Position numbers and translations under genes: made by a program
Part shown: positions 45,344-54,960 of the stretch, one piece after another
Layout: each line of letters opens with the position of its first letter
Numbering within the stretch: position 1 is the first letter of the stretch
Assembly (NCBI RefSeq): GCF_002906655.1
Contig: NZ_CP025795.1
Coordinates: 372,001 to 436,000 of the forward strand
Direction of reading: 5' to 3'
Source of the DNA: Vibrio hyugaensis
GTDB lineage: Bacteria > Pseudomonadota > Gammaproteobacteria > Enterobacterales > Vibrionaceae
Length of the DNA stretch: 64,000 nucleotides
The notes under the pieces: model-generated
What the model saw: only the letters and a program-made list of their open reading frames with translations
What the model was told of the DNA's origin: nothing
Databases searched by the model: none

Positions 45344-46243
45344 CTATTTTTGTTCTTGTGATGAGTCCTTCATCACCATGATGGAAGCGGAAAGTCCGAA
45401 TCTCAGATCAACGCCTTCCGGCAATTCATGCAGTGACACTCGAACAGGAATACGTTGTGCTAGGCGAATCCACTGGAATACCGGGTTCACGTTAGGCAAA
45501 AGGTTATAACCCACAGTGCCGTCTTTAGGGGCGATACCCCAACCGATAGAATCTACGGTGGCATCGATAGGGTTGTCAGGGTGCGACATCAATGTCACGC
45601 GCGCGTCGCTACCCGGAGCAATTTGAGCCAATTGGTTTTCACGGAAGAAACCAAATACCCAGAAACTGTTTTTATCGATAAGTGCCACTAACGGTTGGTT
45701 TGCGACTGCTTGCGTACCGTCACGGATATCTAGGTTAGAGACAAAACCGTCAACTGACGCATAGACCTTGGTGTAGCTCAGATTCAGACGAGCGGATTTC
45801 AATTGCTCTTCAGCGGATTTGATTTGCAGTAGTGACTCTTCGTAAGTGATCTCGCGGCGGATCAAGTCTTTGTGAGAAACGGCACCACGGTCTTTAGCGC
45901 GAATGTCTTTTAAACGGTCGTATTCGATCTTCTTACCACGTGAACTTACGATTGATTTTTGCAATGCTACTTCCGCTTGAGAGAGCGCAACTTCATAAGT
46001 GGTAGGGTCTATCTCAAACAGCAAATCGCCTTTTTTCACTTCTTGGTTGTCTTGCACCGTAACTTTCACGATAGGACCAGAGACTCGTGGTGCAACTTTA
46101 ATGACGTTGGCACGAACCTGACCATCCCGTGTCCACGGGTTATTAAAGTACTCTTCGAACTTCTGATAGCCGAACCATGCCGCGCCACCAAGAATGACAA
46201 GATTGAGTGCAATAACGAGTAGTTTTTTCATCTTGTTGGACAC
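45344..46243 (-). CDS. HlyD-family periplasmic adaptor (AaeA-like)
   Basis: A 299-residue adaptor with an N-terminal membrane anchor (residues 8-24), the biotinyl-lipoyl-like strand pair VSGPIVKVTVQDNQEVKKGDLLFEIDP near residue 52 and the return strand RLNLSYTKVYASVDGFVSNLDIRDGTQAVANQPL near residue 150. It joins the inner-membrane pump to an outer-membrane channel. It abuts the DUF1656 gene without a gap. Confidence 0.9.
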   Translation of the reverse strand: MSNKMKKLLVIALNLVILGGAAWFGYQKFEEYFNNPWTRDGQVRANVIKVAPRVSGPIVKVTVQDNQEVKKGDLLFEIDPTTYEVALSQAEVALQKSIVSSRGKKIEYDRLKDIRAKDRGAVSHKDLIRREITYEESLLQIKSAEEQLKSARLNLSYTKVYASVDGFVSNLDIRDGTQAVANQPLVALIDKNSFWVFGFFRENQLAQIAPGSDARVTLMSHPDNPIDATVDSIGWGIAPKDGTVGYNLLPNVNPVFQWIRLAQRIPVRVSLHELPEGVDLRFGLSASIMVMKDSSQEQK

Positions 46244-46447
46244 CTAAAACTGTATATAAAAACTGTCGATGGCCACCACGTAAAACACCATGATGGCAAG
46301 GAATGTCAGAGACGGAAACGCAATGAAACGAGACAGACGCGTTTTATTTAAAATGATTACTGTAATCCAAGTTGCGGTGACTGAGAGAAACAGCACTAGC
46401 AATAAGGGAGAGAAATACACGTCACCCCAGGAGAGTTCATGTGGCAT
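46244..46447 (-). CDS. DUF1656 small membrane protein (AaeX-like)
   Basis: A 67-residue two-helix membrane protein starting PHELSWGDVYFSPLLL, as in AaeX/DUF1656. It is found with HlyD and FUSC proteins in aromatic-acid efflux operons. Its start overlaps the outer-membrane channel stop in a TAATG junction, and its stop directly abuts the HlyD start. Confidence 0.9.
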   Translation of the reverse strand: MPHELSWGDVYFSPLLLVLFLSVTATWITVIILNKTRLSRFIAFPSLTFLAIMVFYVVAIDSFYIQF

Positions 46448-48138
46448 TACTGCACCTCCCCATCTTGTTGCGCACCGTCTTGCTGTGTGTTATCGCTTTC
46501 TACTTGATCTTTCGAGGTAGAATTCTCTATACGGAGCGGTGGCAGAGCGCGTTCCTCTTCATCCAACAAACCATCCCAATCGCTGCGGTCTTGCATTTGC
46601 TTCGCGACGGTTTCGGATATGAATGGTTTGCCGGTTTGGGTTTCCCAACCACCCCCGAGCGCTTTGTACAGCGCCACAACTTGGTTGGCGACATTGCCCT
46701 TAATGGTGGCGTAGCTGTCTTCTGCTCGTGTCATTTTTTCTACCGAGTTCAGCAGCCGCTCAAACGAAATTTGGCCATTCTCATACTGAGTCATCGAGAT
46801 ATTGAACGCACGAATGGAGGAGTTCACCGATTGCAGACGCAATGATTTTTGCTCTAAGTACAAGTCATATGCTTCGAGCGCATTGGTCACTTCATTGACG
46901 GCTTGAAGTACCTTCTTGTTGTAGTTGGTGAGCGTTTCTTGGAAGCGAGCATCCTCGAAACGAATGTTGTTCTTCACTCGACCGTATTGGAAGATGTTCC
47001 AACTGAATGTAGGACCTACCACCATGGTGAGTGAGTCACTGAAACTAAAGCTGCGGCCATCTGGCACTGTGCTGTCGATGCCGATAGAGCCAAACAGGGA
47101 GAAGCTTGGGTAAAGCGCGGTTTCTGCTACACCAATTTTGGCGCTTTGAGCGCGAGCCTGCATTTCTGACACTTGAAGGTCGGGGCGACGCATCACTAAG
47201 TTTGCATCGACTTTGTCGTCAAGAAGCGGTGGGCGAGGCACTATTGAACGTTCGTCATTTCCGGACAAGGCTGGTTTTCTGCCTGATGATTTGAATTGGT
47301 TTTCATAATCCGCCATGCGTTGTGCAAAGCTGGCAGATTTCAGTAAGCCTTCCACTTCCTCTGGCAAGACGCCAAGTAACAACGCCAAGGCTGTTCGTGA
47401 TTGCTTCATCGCAATCTCTAGCGATGGTTGCGCTGCTTTGGTGTTGAACAACTGGTTTTTCGCCTGTTGAACGTCGAGTTCAGTCACGTTGCCAGAATCA
47501 AACTGCACTTGAGTGATATTCACCACACGCTCTTGGATTTCGATATTCCGACGAGAAAGCAGAATACGTTCTTGGAAAGTACGGTAGTTGATGTAGTTGC
47601 GCGCCACTTCTGCAGTGATGGTCACCATAATGTCGTGATAAGACGCAATCGACGCATAATAACTCGCTTCTGCGGACTCAATGCCACGAGCGTATTTGCC
47701 CCAGATATCCATCTCCCAAGCGGCATCAAAAGAAAGTGCCGCGTTATTCACACCTTGGTCGTTAACATAAGCTCTTGCCAAGTTACCGGATACGGTTTGC
47801 ACTTGCGGGTACTGTAATCCAGTGGAGATACCCAGTAGTGAGCGCGCTTGAACAATACGCAGGCCCGCCGCCTCAAGATCGAGGTTTTGTTGACTGGCCA
47901 TCTCGACCAATTGGTTAAGGGTAGGATCGTTAAATTGCTGCCACCACTGCTGTAATTTTTGCTCTGACTGCTTTTTCTCTAATTGTTTTGTGTCTTGTGC
48001 GGCTTTTTCTACCGACCAATCACTTGGCAGCGTGGTTTGCTCTGGGTGGGCATAGTCCGGGCCCAAAGTTGTACACGCACTCAGCCCGAGCACAGAGAGT
48101 ATGGCGAGGCTTGGTTTCGTTAATTTTAGAAGCATCAT
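46447..48138 (-). CDS. Outer-membrane efflux channel lipoprotein (NodT/OprM type)
   Basis: A 563-residue lipoprotein with a lipobox (LSACTTLGPDY, Cys22). It has two OEP repeats: one near residues 75-260, the other near residues 310-480. It forms the outer-membrane channel of the tripartite pump. It begins ten bases after the FUSC stop. The C-terminus is a long polar tail (about 60 residues rich in Gln/Glu/Asp). Confidence 0.9.
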   Translation of the reverse strand: MMLLKLTKPSLAILSVLGLSACTTLGPDYAHPEQTTLPSDWSVEKAAQDTKQLEKKQSEQKLQQWWQQFNDPTLNQLVEMASQQNLDLEAAGLRIVQARSLLGISTGLQYPQVQTVSGNLARAYVNDQGVNNAALSFDAAWEMDIWGKYARGIESAEASYYASIASYHDIMVTITAEVARNYINYRTFQERILLSRRNIEIQERVVNITQVQFDSGNVTELDVQQAKNQLFNTKAAQPSLEIAMKQSRTALALLLGVLPEEVEGLLKSASFAQRMADYENQFKSSGRKPALSGNDERSIVPRPPLLDDKVDANLVMRRPDLQVSEMQARAQSAKIGVAETALYPSFSLFGSIGIDSTVPDGRSFSFSDSLTMVVGPTFSWNIFQYGRVKNNIRFEDARFQETLTNYNKKVLQAVNEVTNALEAYDLYLEQKSLRLQSVNSSIRAFNISMTQYENGQISFERLLNSVEKMTRAEDSYATIKGNVANQVVALYKALGGGWETQTGKPFISETVAKQMQDRSDWDGLLDEEERALPPLRIENSTSKDQVESDNTQQDGAQQDGEVQ

Positions 48139-48148
48139 ATCCTCACCT

Positions 48149-50322
48149 TTAAAACCGCTTCTGACGTAAGTTCACCCAATCGATATCCTCGTAGGTTTGC
48201 TTGCATTGGTTGATTGCTTCGAACACGTTCCGTTTTAAATTCAGCAAGATATAAAAACCGGCAATCTCTGAATAAGCGTAGTCAGATAAATCCAACTCAC
48301 GAAAGAAATCTTCCAGTTTATTTTCAAAGGATTGGTAATCTTGGCTGTATTGTTCGAACACTGAATCGAGTTCAGTTGTTGGTTGATGGCTCGCTAATGC
48401 ACCTGCCATCAGAGGTAATATGGAATCGGTATGTTTGCTGCGTAACTGTTTGATAAGTGGGTTACTTAGCAGTTTCTGTTCAGCAGCAATCAGAATGTTG
48501 ACGTGGTTACTCAACGCATCACATGACTTGCTGAATGCACCTATCGCCTCTGGTGTCGTTTTATCAAACAGTTTGTGGTTGACCTTCGAGCCCCAAACTT
48601 TGAGTTTTTTCGATGACACATTCAGTGTTACCAAGTGCAGTGAGCGCTTGATGGATTTGAAGCTTGAGTTTGATGGTTGGTGGTAGCTACTAAACAAATC
48701 ACCTACGTGCCGGAAATACCGCTCTTTTAAGGTCAAGAATAGATGCTCGGGACGTGAGTTGAATGGGAAGTAGTGAGCAAAAATGATCATAAATACCACC
48801 ATGTAGAACAAGGTCATAATTGTCATCAGAATCCCGAAGTGATAGGTCATGTTGTTATCGAGTCCAAGCACGAACAACCCTATCATGTAGAAAATTGTCA
48901 CCGGGCCCTTAAATAGGTAAAAGCCGACAAAGGTATAGATGAAGATAAATAAACCCAGTTCAGAACCTAATTCCAATCCCGGTAAGATGAAGACGTACGA
49001 AGGCACCGCAAACAAGAAACCGAAGGTAAACAAAATCAGCAGCATAAATGGGTGAACCGGAACAAACGACAGCAGCGACATAAACAGGGTTGAGAAGGTC
49101 ACAAACGAGTAACCTCCTGGAGGATTAAAGTAAATCCAAATCAGGCCCGCGACCCAGTAAGTGGTAAAAGTTTTGACTGCGGTTTTAAAGTTTTCTGCAT
49201 CCCACCACAGAAACTTGCTCTTCTGCTTTGGTAGCTCTTGTTTGAATGAAACGTTGTTGGTTACCGAGTCAATACAGCTGATGCTTTCTGATAGGCGCGA
49301 TAAGCTCTGATGCATCAGTTTTAGCAAGTGACCAAGTGTAAGAGCGGAACCCTTTACAAGATGGGAAGCATTTGCGAGAGCTTCTTGGTTGTAATCGATT
49401 TTGAACTCTTGCGCGCGGTAAGCCGGCCCTTCGTTATCCCACATTTCTTGGCTGGTCTTGAACAATTGCTGGATTTCTTCAACTGCTTGGTTGAAGTTAT
49501 TGATGCAGCTTCGGTCTTGCTGGTGGCTAAAGTGACTGTGTGCTGCGACGCTGAGTTCTTGGGTAATTTGCTTATTGAAGTGAACCGCGAGTTGCCATTC
49601 TTTCATGTAAGCAGATACATCACTGCATTCGACGCTCACCATTGCAAAGCGCTGCTCTAGAGCATTCTGAGCCGCAAAAACTTTATCTAATAATTCGTCA
49701 ATACTGGGGTTGGGCTCTTCATCCCCTTCTTTTGGCCCAGAGTCGGGGTGGTGCCGTGTTGTGGAGTCGTCTTTTCTTCGAAATTCTGCAAGATGGCGGC
49801 GAATAAGGCTTGCTGAGCTTGGTTAAGCTGCTCGATCATCTGGCGCAAATTTTGTTCTGTTTTCGTCGGCCATAAGAAAGTACCAACTAAGGTGTAAAGT
49901 ACGACCCCAAAAACAGTCATGTGGGCACGGTCCACACCATACATGAACGCACCTTCTGCATCACCGCCATTAGACATCATTAAGACCATCACGCCGGTCA
50001 GGGCCAATAAAGTTGGGTCTTTTTGATAGGCATTGCGGAAGTAGAAGATAAAGGAAACCACCACCGAGACACTGAGCATGTACATCAAGCGATCTTGCGC
50101 GAACATGCCCACCAACAACAAACCAATGACGGCACCGACTAACGTGCCGAGTACACGTAATGTCCCTTTTGCTAATGATTCACGACGGCTGCCTGTAGAC
50201 GCAATCAGCATGACGGTAGTTGCTGCGGTTGAGGCTTGCGGCCACCCCATCGCAAACGGGATCAGATAAGCCAGAGTTAGGCTAAGCGCGACTTTTGTGG
50301 CGAATTTGATTTTATCGTTCAT
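48149..50322 (-). pseudogene. FUSC-family efflux pump (AaeB-like), split by a frame change
   Basis: One FUSC-type inner-membrane pump of about 724 residues lies across two frames. The 5' piece runs 50322-49687 (211 residues, helical, AaeB-like start KFATKVALSLTLAYLIPFAMG). The 3' piece runs down to 48149 and holds the second set of helices. Reading through ILQNFEEK at about 49772-49780 and moving back one base gives EEKDDSTTRHHPDSGPKEG..., then a continuous frame into LLDKVFAAQNALEQRF and on. The slip point is a run of four A on the coding strand (plus TTTT at 49772-49775); one more A would restore the frame. The 2174-base span is one base short of a multiple of three, as this predicts. This may be a true mutation, a sequencing error, or translational slippage. 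Operon neighbours: OEP, DUF1656 and HlyD genes. Confidence 0.85.
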
Positions 50323-50713
50323 AGTGTCAAAGTTTGCTCAGGCTTATGGTTGTAAGTTAATGAATTTATTAAATCAATAATCAGAATTTCGTTCTGAAAA
50401 AAATGCGGAGGCGGAATATAGCGATTGAAAAGCGTCGGTTTGTAAATCCTTTGTCAAAACCAAATCGGGTCAAAATGTTCAAATTGCCGTTCATCCCCCA
50501 CAGACTATGGCGTGAGGGGGGAATGACTAAGAAAACGTTTAACTAAATAATCTCATTACTGATACAGATTTGCAGGAATTACCAAACCAAGTTTTCTATC
50601 AGTACACATTGCCTGTGCGTTAAGCAGCGTTCACGTCCATAAAATTGTGAGACTGACTGCCTATACAAAAGCATAGATGATGATAGCCAAGTAGACAGGA
50701 AAGTTTTTATTTT
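50323..50713. other. Intergenic region with an imperfect inverted repeat
   Basis: No gene is seen. The right side of the pump operon promoter lies near 50323-50400. An imperfect inverted repeat (TCAT-CCCCC at 50491-50499 against GGGGG-GAATGA at 50516-50526) could be a Vibrio repeat or a weak hairpin. Nothing else stands out. Confidence 0.4.
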
Positions 50714-51583
50714 TTATTGGCTTGGCGAGTTCTTTGACGCGTTTTGGGAGCGAGATAAAAATACTAGCGTGATACCACTAAGAATAATCGCACTGGTCAT
50801 CAATGAATGAAGCGTCAGCATTTCATCCAACAACAAAGATCCTAGAGCTAGTGCAATCACTGGTACCGATAGTTGGCTCACTGCTGCCTGTAGCAAAGAC
50901 AGTTTTTGCATGACTTGATACCAGAAGACGTAACCAAGGCCAGAGGCAACCGCACCAGAACTTATTGCCAGCAGTATGCCTTTGATGGTGAAGCCTGTGA
51001 AATCAAGAAGAAAAGGGGAAAGCAGCAGACCCATAATAGACGCGACAACAAAACCCCAAGTAATGCCGCTGCTTGGGCTAGGAGCTTGCTTGCCAAGCGC
51101 AGTAAACCCTGCCCAACAAGAACCAGAGACAACCATCAATACCGCTGACCAAGCATCTGGACGCGTTGCAGATGGTAACATTAGCCAAGCAAACCCAATC
51201 AAAGATACGGTGATGCCAGCCAACTCCAATGGTTTAAAGCTCTGTCCCTGCCACCAATAGAGTGCGAGCAGAGTGAGTTGAACCGCCCCGAAAAGTAACA
51301 AGGCCCCCGTTCCTGCTGTTAGGTTTATATAAGCGAAAGAGAACAGTGCTGCGTAACCAAATAGTGCCAATCCGGCTAGTACACTGAACGTAGTTGTTGG
51401 TAATTGGCTACGCCAGTTTCCGCGAAGTAGAAGAATGAACACAAGTGTGACCGCACCTGAGAGTAAGCGGATAAGGGTAAAACTGCCAGCATCAATCAAT
51501 CCCTCTGCCAATGCCAATCGGCACAACAGTGAATTGGCAGCAAAGGCCAGCATAGCAATCGCAGTCAGTAGAAACGTCGACAT
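50714..51583 (-). CDS. EamA/DMT family transporter
   Basis: A 289-residue drug/metabolite transporter with ten predicted helices in two EamA repeats. The first repeat begins FAANSLLCRLALAEGLIDAGSFTLIRLLSGA; the second has VVASIMGLLLSPFLLDFTG and VISLSVPVIALALGSLLLDEMLT-type segments. The final residues are polar (SQNASKNSPSQ). It probably exports amino acids or metabolites. GGATAAGGG precedes the ATG. Confidence 0.87.
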   Translation of the reverse strand: MSTFLLTAIAMLAFAANSLLCRLALAEGLIDAGSFTLIRLLSGAVTLVFILLLRGNWRSQLPTTTFSVLAGLALFGYAALFSFAYINLTAGTGALLLFGAVQLTLLALYWWQGQSFKPLELAGITVSLIGFAWLMLPSATRPDAWSAVLMVVSGSCWAGFTALGKQAPSPSSGITWGFVVASIMGLLLSPFLLDFTGFTIKGILLAISSGAVASGLGYVFWYQVMQKLSLLQAAVSQLSVPVIALALGSLLLDEMLTLHSLMTSAIILSGITLVFLSRSQNASKNSPSQ

Positions 51584-51790
51584 CCCTTATCCTTAATTTA
51601 CAGCGAGAGCAGGCAGTGTAACTTTAAATATCCCCCACTAATTAGTTGATAAAGTGATTAGTTATAGCTGAAAACAAAGCTCAAGATGAGATGGTAAAGT
51701 ACAGAATTAGGTTAAATTGAGTAGAAAAGATAGTTGTTATGGTATAACAACTCATCTTAATCCGTGAACTAGATGAATGAGGAATTCAGT

Positions 51791-52669
51791 TTGAATCTAT
51801 TTGTTAAGGATCTCACCGTTATTGATGCTTCTTACTTGTGTGAAACACGAGGAATGGTCGGAGAGAGTTGGATTCTAGATGTCGTAATGCATGGTGATCT
51901 CAATGAGATGAACATGGTGCTGGATTTCTCCAAAGTCAAAAAGCAAATCAAACAGTTGGTTGATGAACATGTCGATCACCGGTTACTTGTGCCGTCCAAG
52001 AATTCAGCTGTGCATTCTGCGCGTGCCAAAGTGGGCTACTCGATGGTCGACCTCACTCGTGGCGAAAAGGGCATTCATTTGAACTGTCCTGATGAAGCAT
52101 TCTGCTTTATTGATGCTGAAGAAATCTCTATTGAGAGCGTGACCGAGCACATTCATAAAGTACTCAAAGGCAATCTACCAAGTAACGTGGCTTCTATAGA
52201 CATCACTTTGCGTCACGAGAAGATTGATGGCGCATATTATCACTATACGCACGGCTTGAAGAAGCACGATGGTAACTGCCAACGTATTGCACATGGGCAT
52301 CGCTCTCCTCTCAAAATCTTGATTGATGGCCAACGCGATACAACTCGCGAGTTGGCTTTTGCCCAGCGCTGGCAAGACATCTACCTTGCAGCGATTGAAG
52401 ATCTTGTTGAAATCGCAAATCTCGAACTGAGCGAGCATGCAAGCCTTATCAATTGCGACACTCATTTTGGTTTTCGCTACACCACATCACAAGGTGAGTT
52501 CCAGCTTGCTATCGCACACAGTGAGACTGAAGTGTTGAACACTGATACGACGGTTGAGCTCCTTGCGGTATTTATTGTCAAAGAAATAGCCACCTCTTTG
52601 GGTGAGGGGCAGTCGCTACAAGTTATCGCCTACGAAGGCGTGGGGAAAGGGGCGATGGCTTTTCGCTAA
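51791..52669 (+). CDS. Double-domain 6-pyruvoyl-tetrahydropterin synthase-like protein
   Basis: A 292-residue protein with two PTPS/QueD-like halves. The first (residues 1-120) has FVKDLTVIDASYL and MVLDFSKVKKQIKQLVDEHVDHRLLVP; the second (residues 140-290) has HYTHGLKKHDGNCQRIAHGHRSPLKIL, with histidines that could bind zinc. Such proteins act on dihydroneopterin triphosphate. The start is probably TTG at 51791 because GAGGA (51779-51783) is seven bases ahead and family members begin near this position; the upstream ATG at 51773 has no good site. The exact role is not set by sequence. Confidence 0.78.
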   Translation: MNLFVKDLTVIDASYLCETRGMVGESWILDVVMHGDLNEMNMVLDFSKVKKQIKQLVDEHVDHRLLVPSKNSAVHSARAKVGYSMVDLTRGEKGIHLNCPDEAFCFIDAEEISIESVTEHIHKVLKGNLPSNVASIDITLRHEKIDGAYYHYTHGLKKHDGNCQRIAHGHRSPLKILIDGQRDTTRELAFAQRWQDIYLAAIEDLVEIANLELSEHASLINCDTHFGFRYTTSQGEFQLAIAHSETEVLNTDTTVELLAVFIVKEIATSLGEGQSLQVIAYEGVGKGAMAFR

Positions 52670-52702
52670 ACGCATCCGACTTAAAGGCTCTTTCGCTCGA
52701 TA

Positions 52703-53608
52703 TTAGTATTCAAGTTTGAACTGCTTATAGTGCTCTTCGAATCGGTTGCTTATCCAATCCATAAGCATTTTGACTCTTGGCAGTTGATATTTGACTGGCG
52801 GGCAGACGAGCGAAAGTAAGGTTTTTTCTGACCACTCAGGGAGTACTTCGATAAGTCTCCCTGATGTTAAATCAGCATGGCAGTACACATCGGTTAGCCT
52901 CGTTACCCCTAGCCCAGAAATCGCGGCGTGGCGCATTGTTCTACCCGTTGCCGATTTAATACCTTGCCCTACATTGATGACGCGCTGCTCTTTGTGATTC
53001 TTCATGATCCAATGCTCCACACTGCCATGAATCAAAGGTAAGGCTTTAAGATCTTCTGGGACGAGGATATTTGGGTGTCGTTCGAGAAAATCCGGGCTTG
53101 CGACATAGTGTGTGCGAAGTGTGGTGAGTCGGCGCGCGATGAGAGTGGAGTCTGGCATCTCGCCAACTCGTAGAACTAGGTCGTAGTTATCTTCTATCAG
53201 ATCGACACGATGTTTTGAGAAATCGAGTTCTACTTCTACGTTCGGGTAGGCGGCTTGAAAACTCATTACCAATGGTGCAATTAACTCTTCGCCAATCGGA
53301 CCTCCGACAGAATTCATGTGAATCCGACCTTTAATTTCGCTGGTGGCTTGCTGTGCCCATTCTGCGGCGGTATCCAGTTGTAGCATCGCTTCTTTGCATT
53401 TACGAAAGTAACCATCGCCAATCTCAGTAAGGCGGAGCTGACGTGTGGTTCTATAGAGTAACTGAACACCTAGCGAGGACTCTAATTCACTCACGAGCTG
53501 ACTTACGTTTGCCTTTGATGCGCCCATCGTTTCGGCTGCGGAGGTGAAGCTTCCACATTCCGCTACATAAATAAACGCTCGAATACCGCGCCAAGATAGA
53601 TTGTTCAT
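52703..53608 (-). CDS. LysR-type transcriptional regulator
   Basis: A 301-residue LTTR with its helix-turn-helix near WRGIRAFIYVAECGSFTSAAETMGASKANVSQLVSELE (residues 6-43) and an effector domain after it. It is divergent from the hydrolase gene at 53747, its most likely target. Confidence 0.88.
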   Translation of the reverse strand: MNNLSWRGIRAFIYVAECGSFTSAAETMGASKANVSQLVSELESSLGVQLLYRTTRQLRLTEIGDGYFRKCKEAMLQLDTAAEWAQQATSEIKGRIHMNSVGGPIGEELIAPLVMSFQAAYPNVEVELDFSKHRVDLIEDNYDLVLRVGEMPDSTLIARRLTTLRTHYVASPDFLERHPNILVPEDLKALPLIHGSVEHWIMKNHKEQRVINVGQGIKSATGRTMRHAAISGLGVTRLTDVYCHADLTSGRLIEVLPEWSEKTLLSLVCPPVKYQLPRVKMLMDWISNRFEEHYKQFKLEY

Positions 53609-53746
53609 ATAAACCTAACAGTGTTTTCATAATGCCTATATATATCCGAATAATAGCGCTCCTTATACTTGTTTAAAAGAGAGGAGCAGAGTGCAAATGT
53701 TTGTGAATGCTCGTCTTTATCGTCTAAAAACCGTTAAACATAGAGA

Positions 53747-54652
53747 GTGAATCGAGTGACAGTAACAAGATATGAAGCTTCATTTTTCAGCAATGGCAAC
53801 CGACTTGCAGCGGAAATTCATCGTCCATCCGTAGTGGAAAACCCTTTACCAGCGGTTTTGATTGCTGCGCCACAGGCGGGTGTGAAAGAGCAGACGGTAA
53901 GAATCTACGCCGAGAAAATTGCTGCCAAGGGATTTGTGGTATTAACGTTTGACCATGCCAGTTTTGGCGCGAGTGAAGGCGCGCCAAGATTTCATGAAAA
54001 CCCATATAATAAAGCGGAAGATTGCCGCAACGGGGTGACATATTTACGTTCTTTAGCGTATGTGAACAGTGAGCAAATCCATGGGTTAGGTGTTTGTTCT
54101 GGTGGTGGGTATTTAGCTCACGCCGTTGCGACAGATCGACGCGTAAAATCACTTGCGACCGTGAGTGCTTACTTTGACCACCGAGGTTTTTATCACAACG
54201 TCATTGGTCGAGAGAGTTTGTTAGATTTACTGCTTAAAGGTAATGAAGCGAGAGAACGTTATCTTGCTACTGGGCAGATTGATTTTCTGCCTCATGCACC
54301 AGCTGAAGACAGTGAGGAAATGCCACGTCTGTTTCGAGAGTTCTACCAGTACTACATGACAGAGCGCGGAGCAAAAGGCTTATACGAAAGCAAGTTTTTG
54401 CCTTGGTCTTATGAGTCTTTGGCTAACTTTTCAGCTTTGGATATTGCTGCAAACCTGACACCGACACCACTGTTGATGATTGTCGGTACAGAAGCGGATT
54501 CCGCATACGAAAGTGAGCAAATGTTTGATGCGGCTTTGCAGCCTAAACAACTGATTAGAATTGAAGGTGCGAATCACATTGGGCTCTATGATGAAGACGA
54601 ATACGTCGATCAAGCCGTAGATAAGATCATTCATTTTTTCGAACAGCATTAA
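53747..54652 (+). CDS. Alpha/beta hydrolase (YcjY-like)
   Basis: A 301-residue hydrolase. PAVLIAAPQAGVKEQTVRIYA lies near residue 35, GVCSGGGYLAHAVA (nucleophile-like GxSxG in CSGGG) near residue 120 and NHIGLYDEDEYVDQAVDKI near residue 280, with a histidine for a triad. A GTG start (53747 or 53756) is likely; neither has a decisive ribosome site. It is divergent from the LysR gene. Confidence 0.82.
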   Translation: MNRVTVTRYEASFFSNGNRLAAEIHRPSVVENPLPAVLIAAPQAGVKEQTVRIYAEKIAAKGFVVLTFDHASFGASEGAPRFHENPYNKAEDCRNGVTYLRSLAYVNSEQIHGLGVCSGGGYLAHAVATDRRVKSLATVSAYFDHRGFYHNVIGRESLLDLLLKGNEARERYLATGQIDFLPHAPAEDSEEMPRLFREFYQYYMTERGAKGLYESKFLPWSYESLANFSALDIAANLTPTPLLMIVGTEADSAYESEQMFDAALQPKQLIRIEGANHIGLYDEDEYVDQAVDKIIHFFEQH

Positions 54653-54660
54653 CCTAGTAA

Positions 54661-54800
54661 GTTGTTTTTATTGAACAACCACTAGCAAATGAGCTCCTGT
54701 GTATTATCGAAAATATGGGAAACACTTTGGTGTATGACAACTTGCGTTTACACCAAAGCATGAACCGAGAAAAGGGACGAGAGTATCGTCCCTTTTTTTG
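54661..54800 (+). ncRNA. Structured 3' region with terminator, possible small RNA
   Basis: Three hairpins follow the hydrolase stop: GTTGTT/AACAAC (54661-54679), CTTTGGTGTA/TACACCAAAG (54725-54734 with 54749-54758, perfect), and a strong terminator, AAAGGGACGA/TCGTCCCTTT (54771-54795) with a seven-T run. This layout could be a 3'-derived small RNA or only a multi-hairpin terminator. No good independent promoter was seen. Confidence 0.35.
54771..54800 (+). terminator. Strong rho-independent terminator after the hydrolase
   Basis: AAAGGGACGA (54771-54780), a five-base loop, TCGTCCCTTT (54786-54795), then more T. The stem is perfect. Confidence 0.92.
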
Positions 54801-54889
54801 TACCTGTTGGAACGAAATAGTCATTGGGAGAAAACCAAGTCTAGATTTTTAATCGCGTTTGATTCCTCTCAGTCATTTAAAAAATAAAA

Positions 54890-54927
54890 TATACATACTT
54901 GCACGATTGTGCATGTGTGTATATGAT
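54890..54927 (+). promoter_or_regulatory. Promoter overlapped by a long palindromic ArsR-type operator
   Basis: TTGCAC (54899-54904), a 17-base spacer and TATGAT (54922-54927) form a good sigma-70 promoter. It lies inside an imperfect palindrome, TATACATACTTGCAC (54890-54904) against GTGCATGTGTGTATA (54909-54923), with 13 of 15 pairs matching around GATT. Its size and A+T-rich ends fit an ArsR/SmtB operator. The ArsR gene of the same operon is the likely ligand-responsive repressor. Confidence 0.7.
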
Positions 54928-54960
54928 TCACCCTCTTTTTACTTGCTAGAGATTCCAATT

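Noticed and set aside
49687..50322. Two separate genes in place of one FUSC pump
   Set aside because: The second frame extends upstream of its ATG without a stop to the slip point, and both halves are needed for a normal-length pump.
54859..54960. The long N-terminal extension of the permease
   Set aside because: It overlaps a strong promoter and palindrome and contains no family-like residues, so the GTG at 54961 is preferred.
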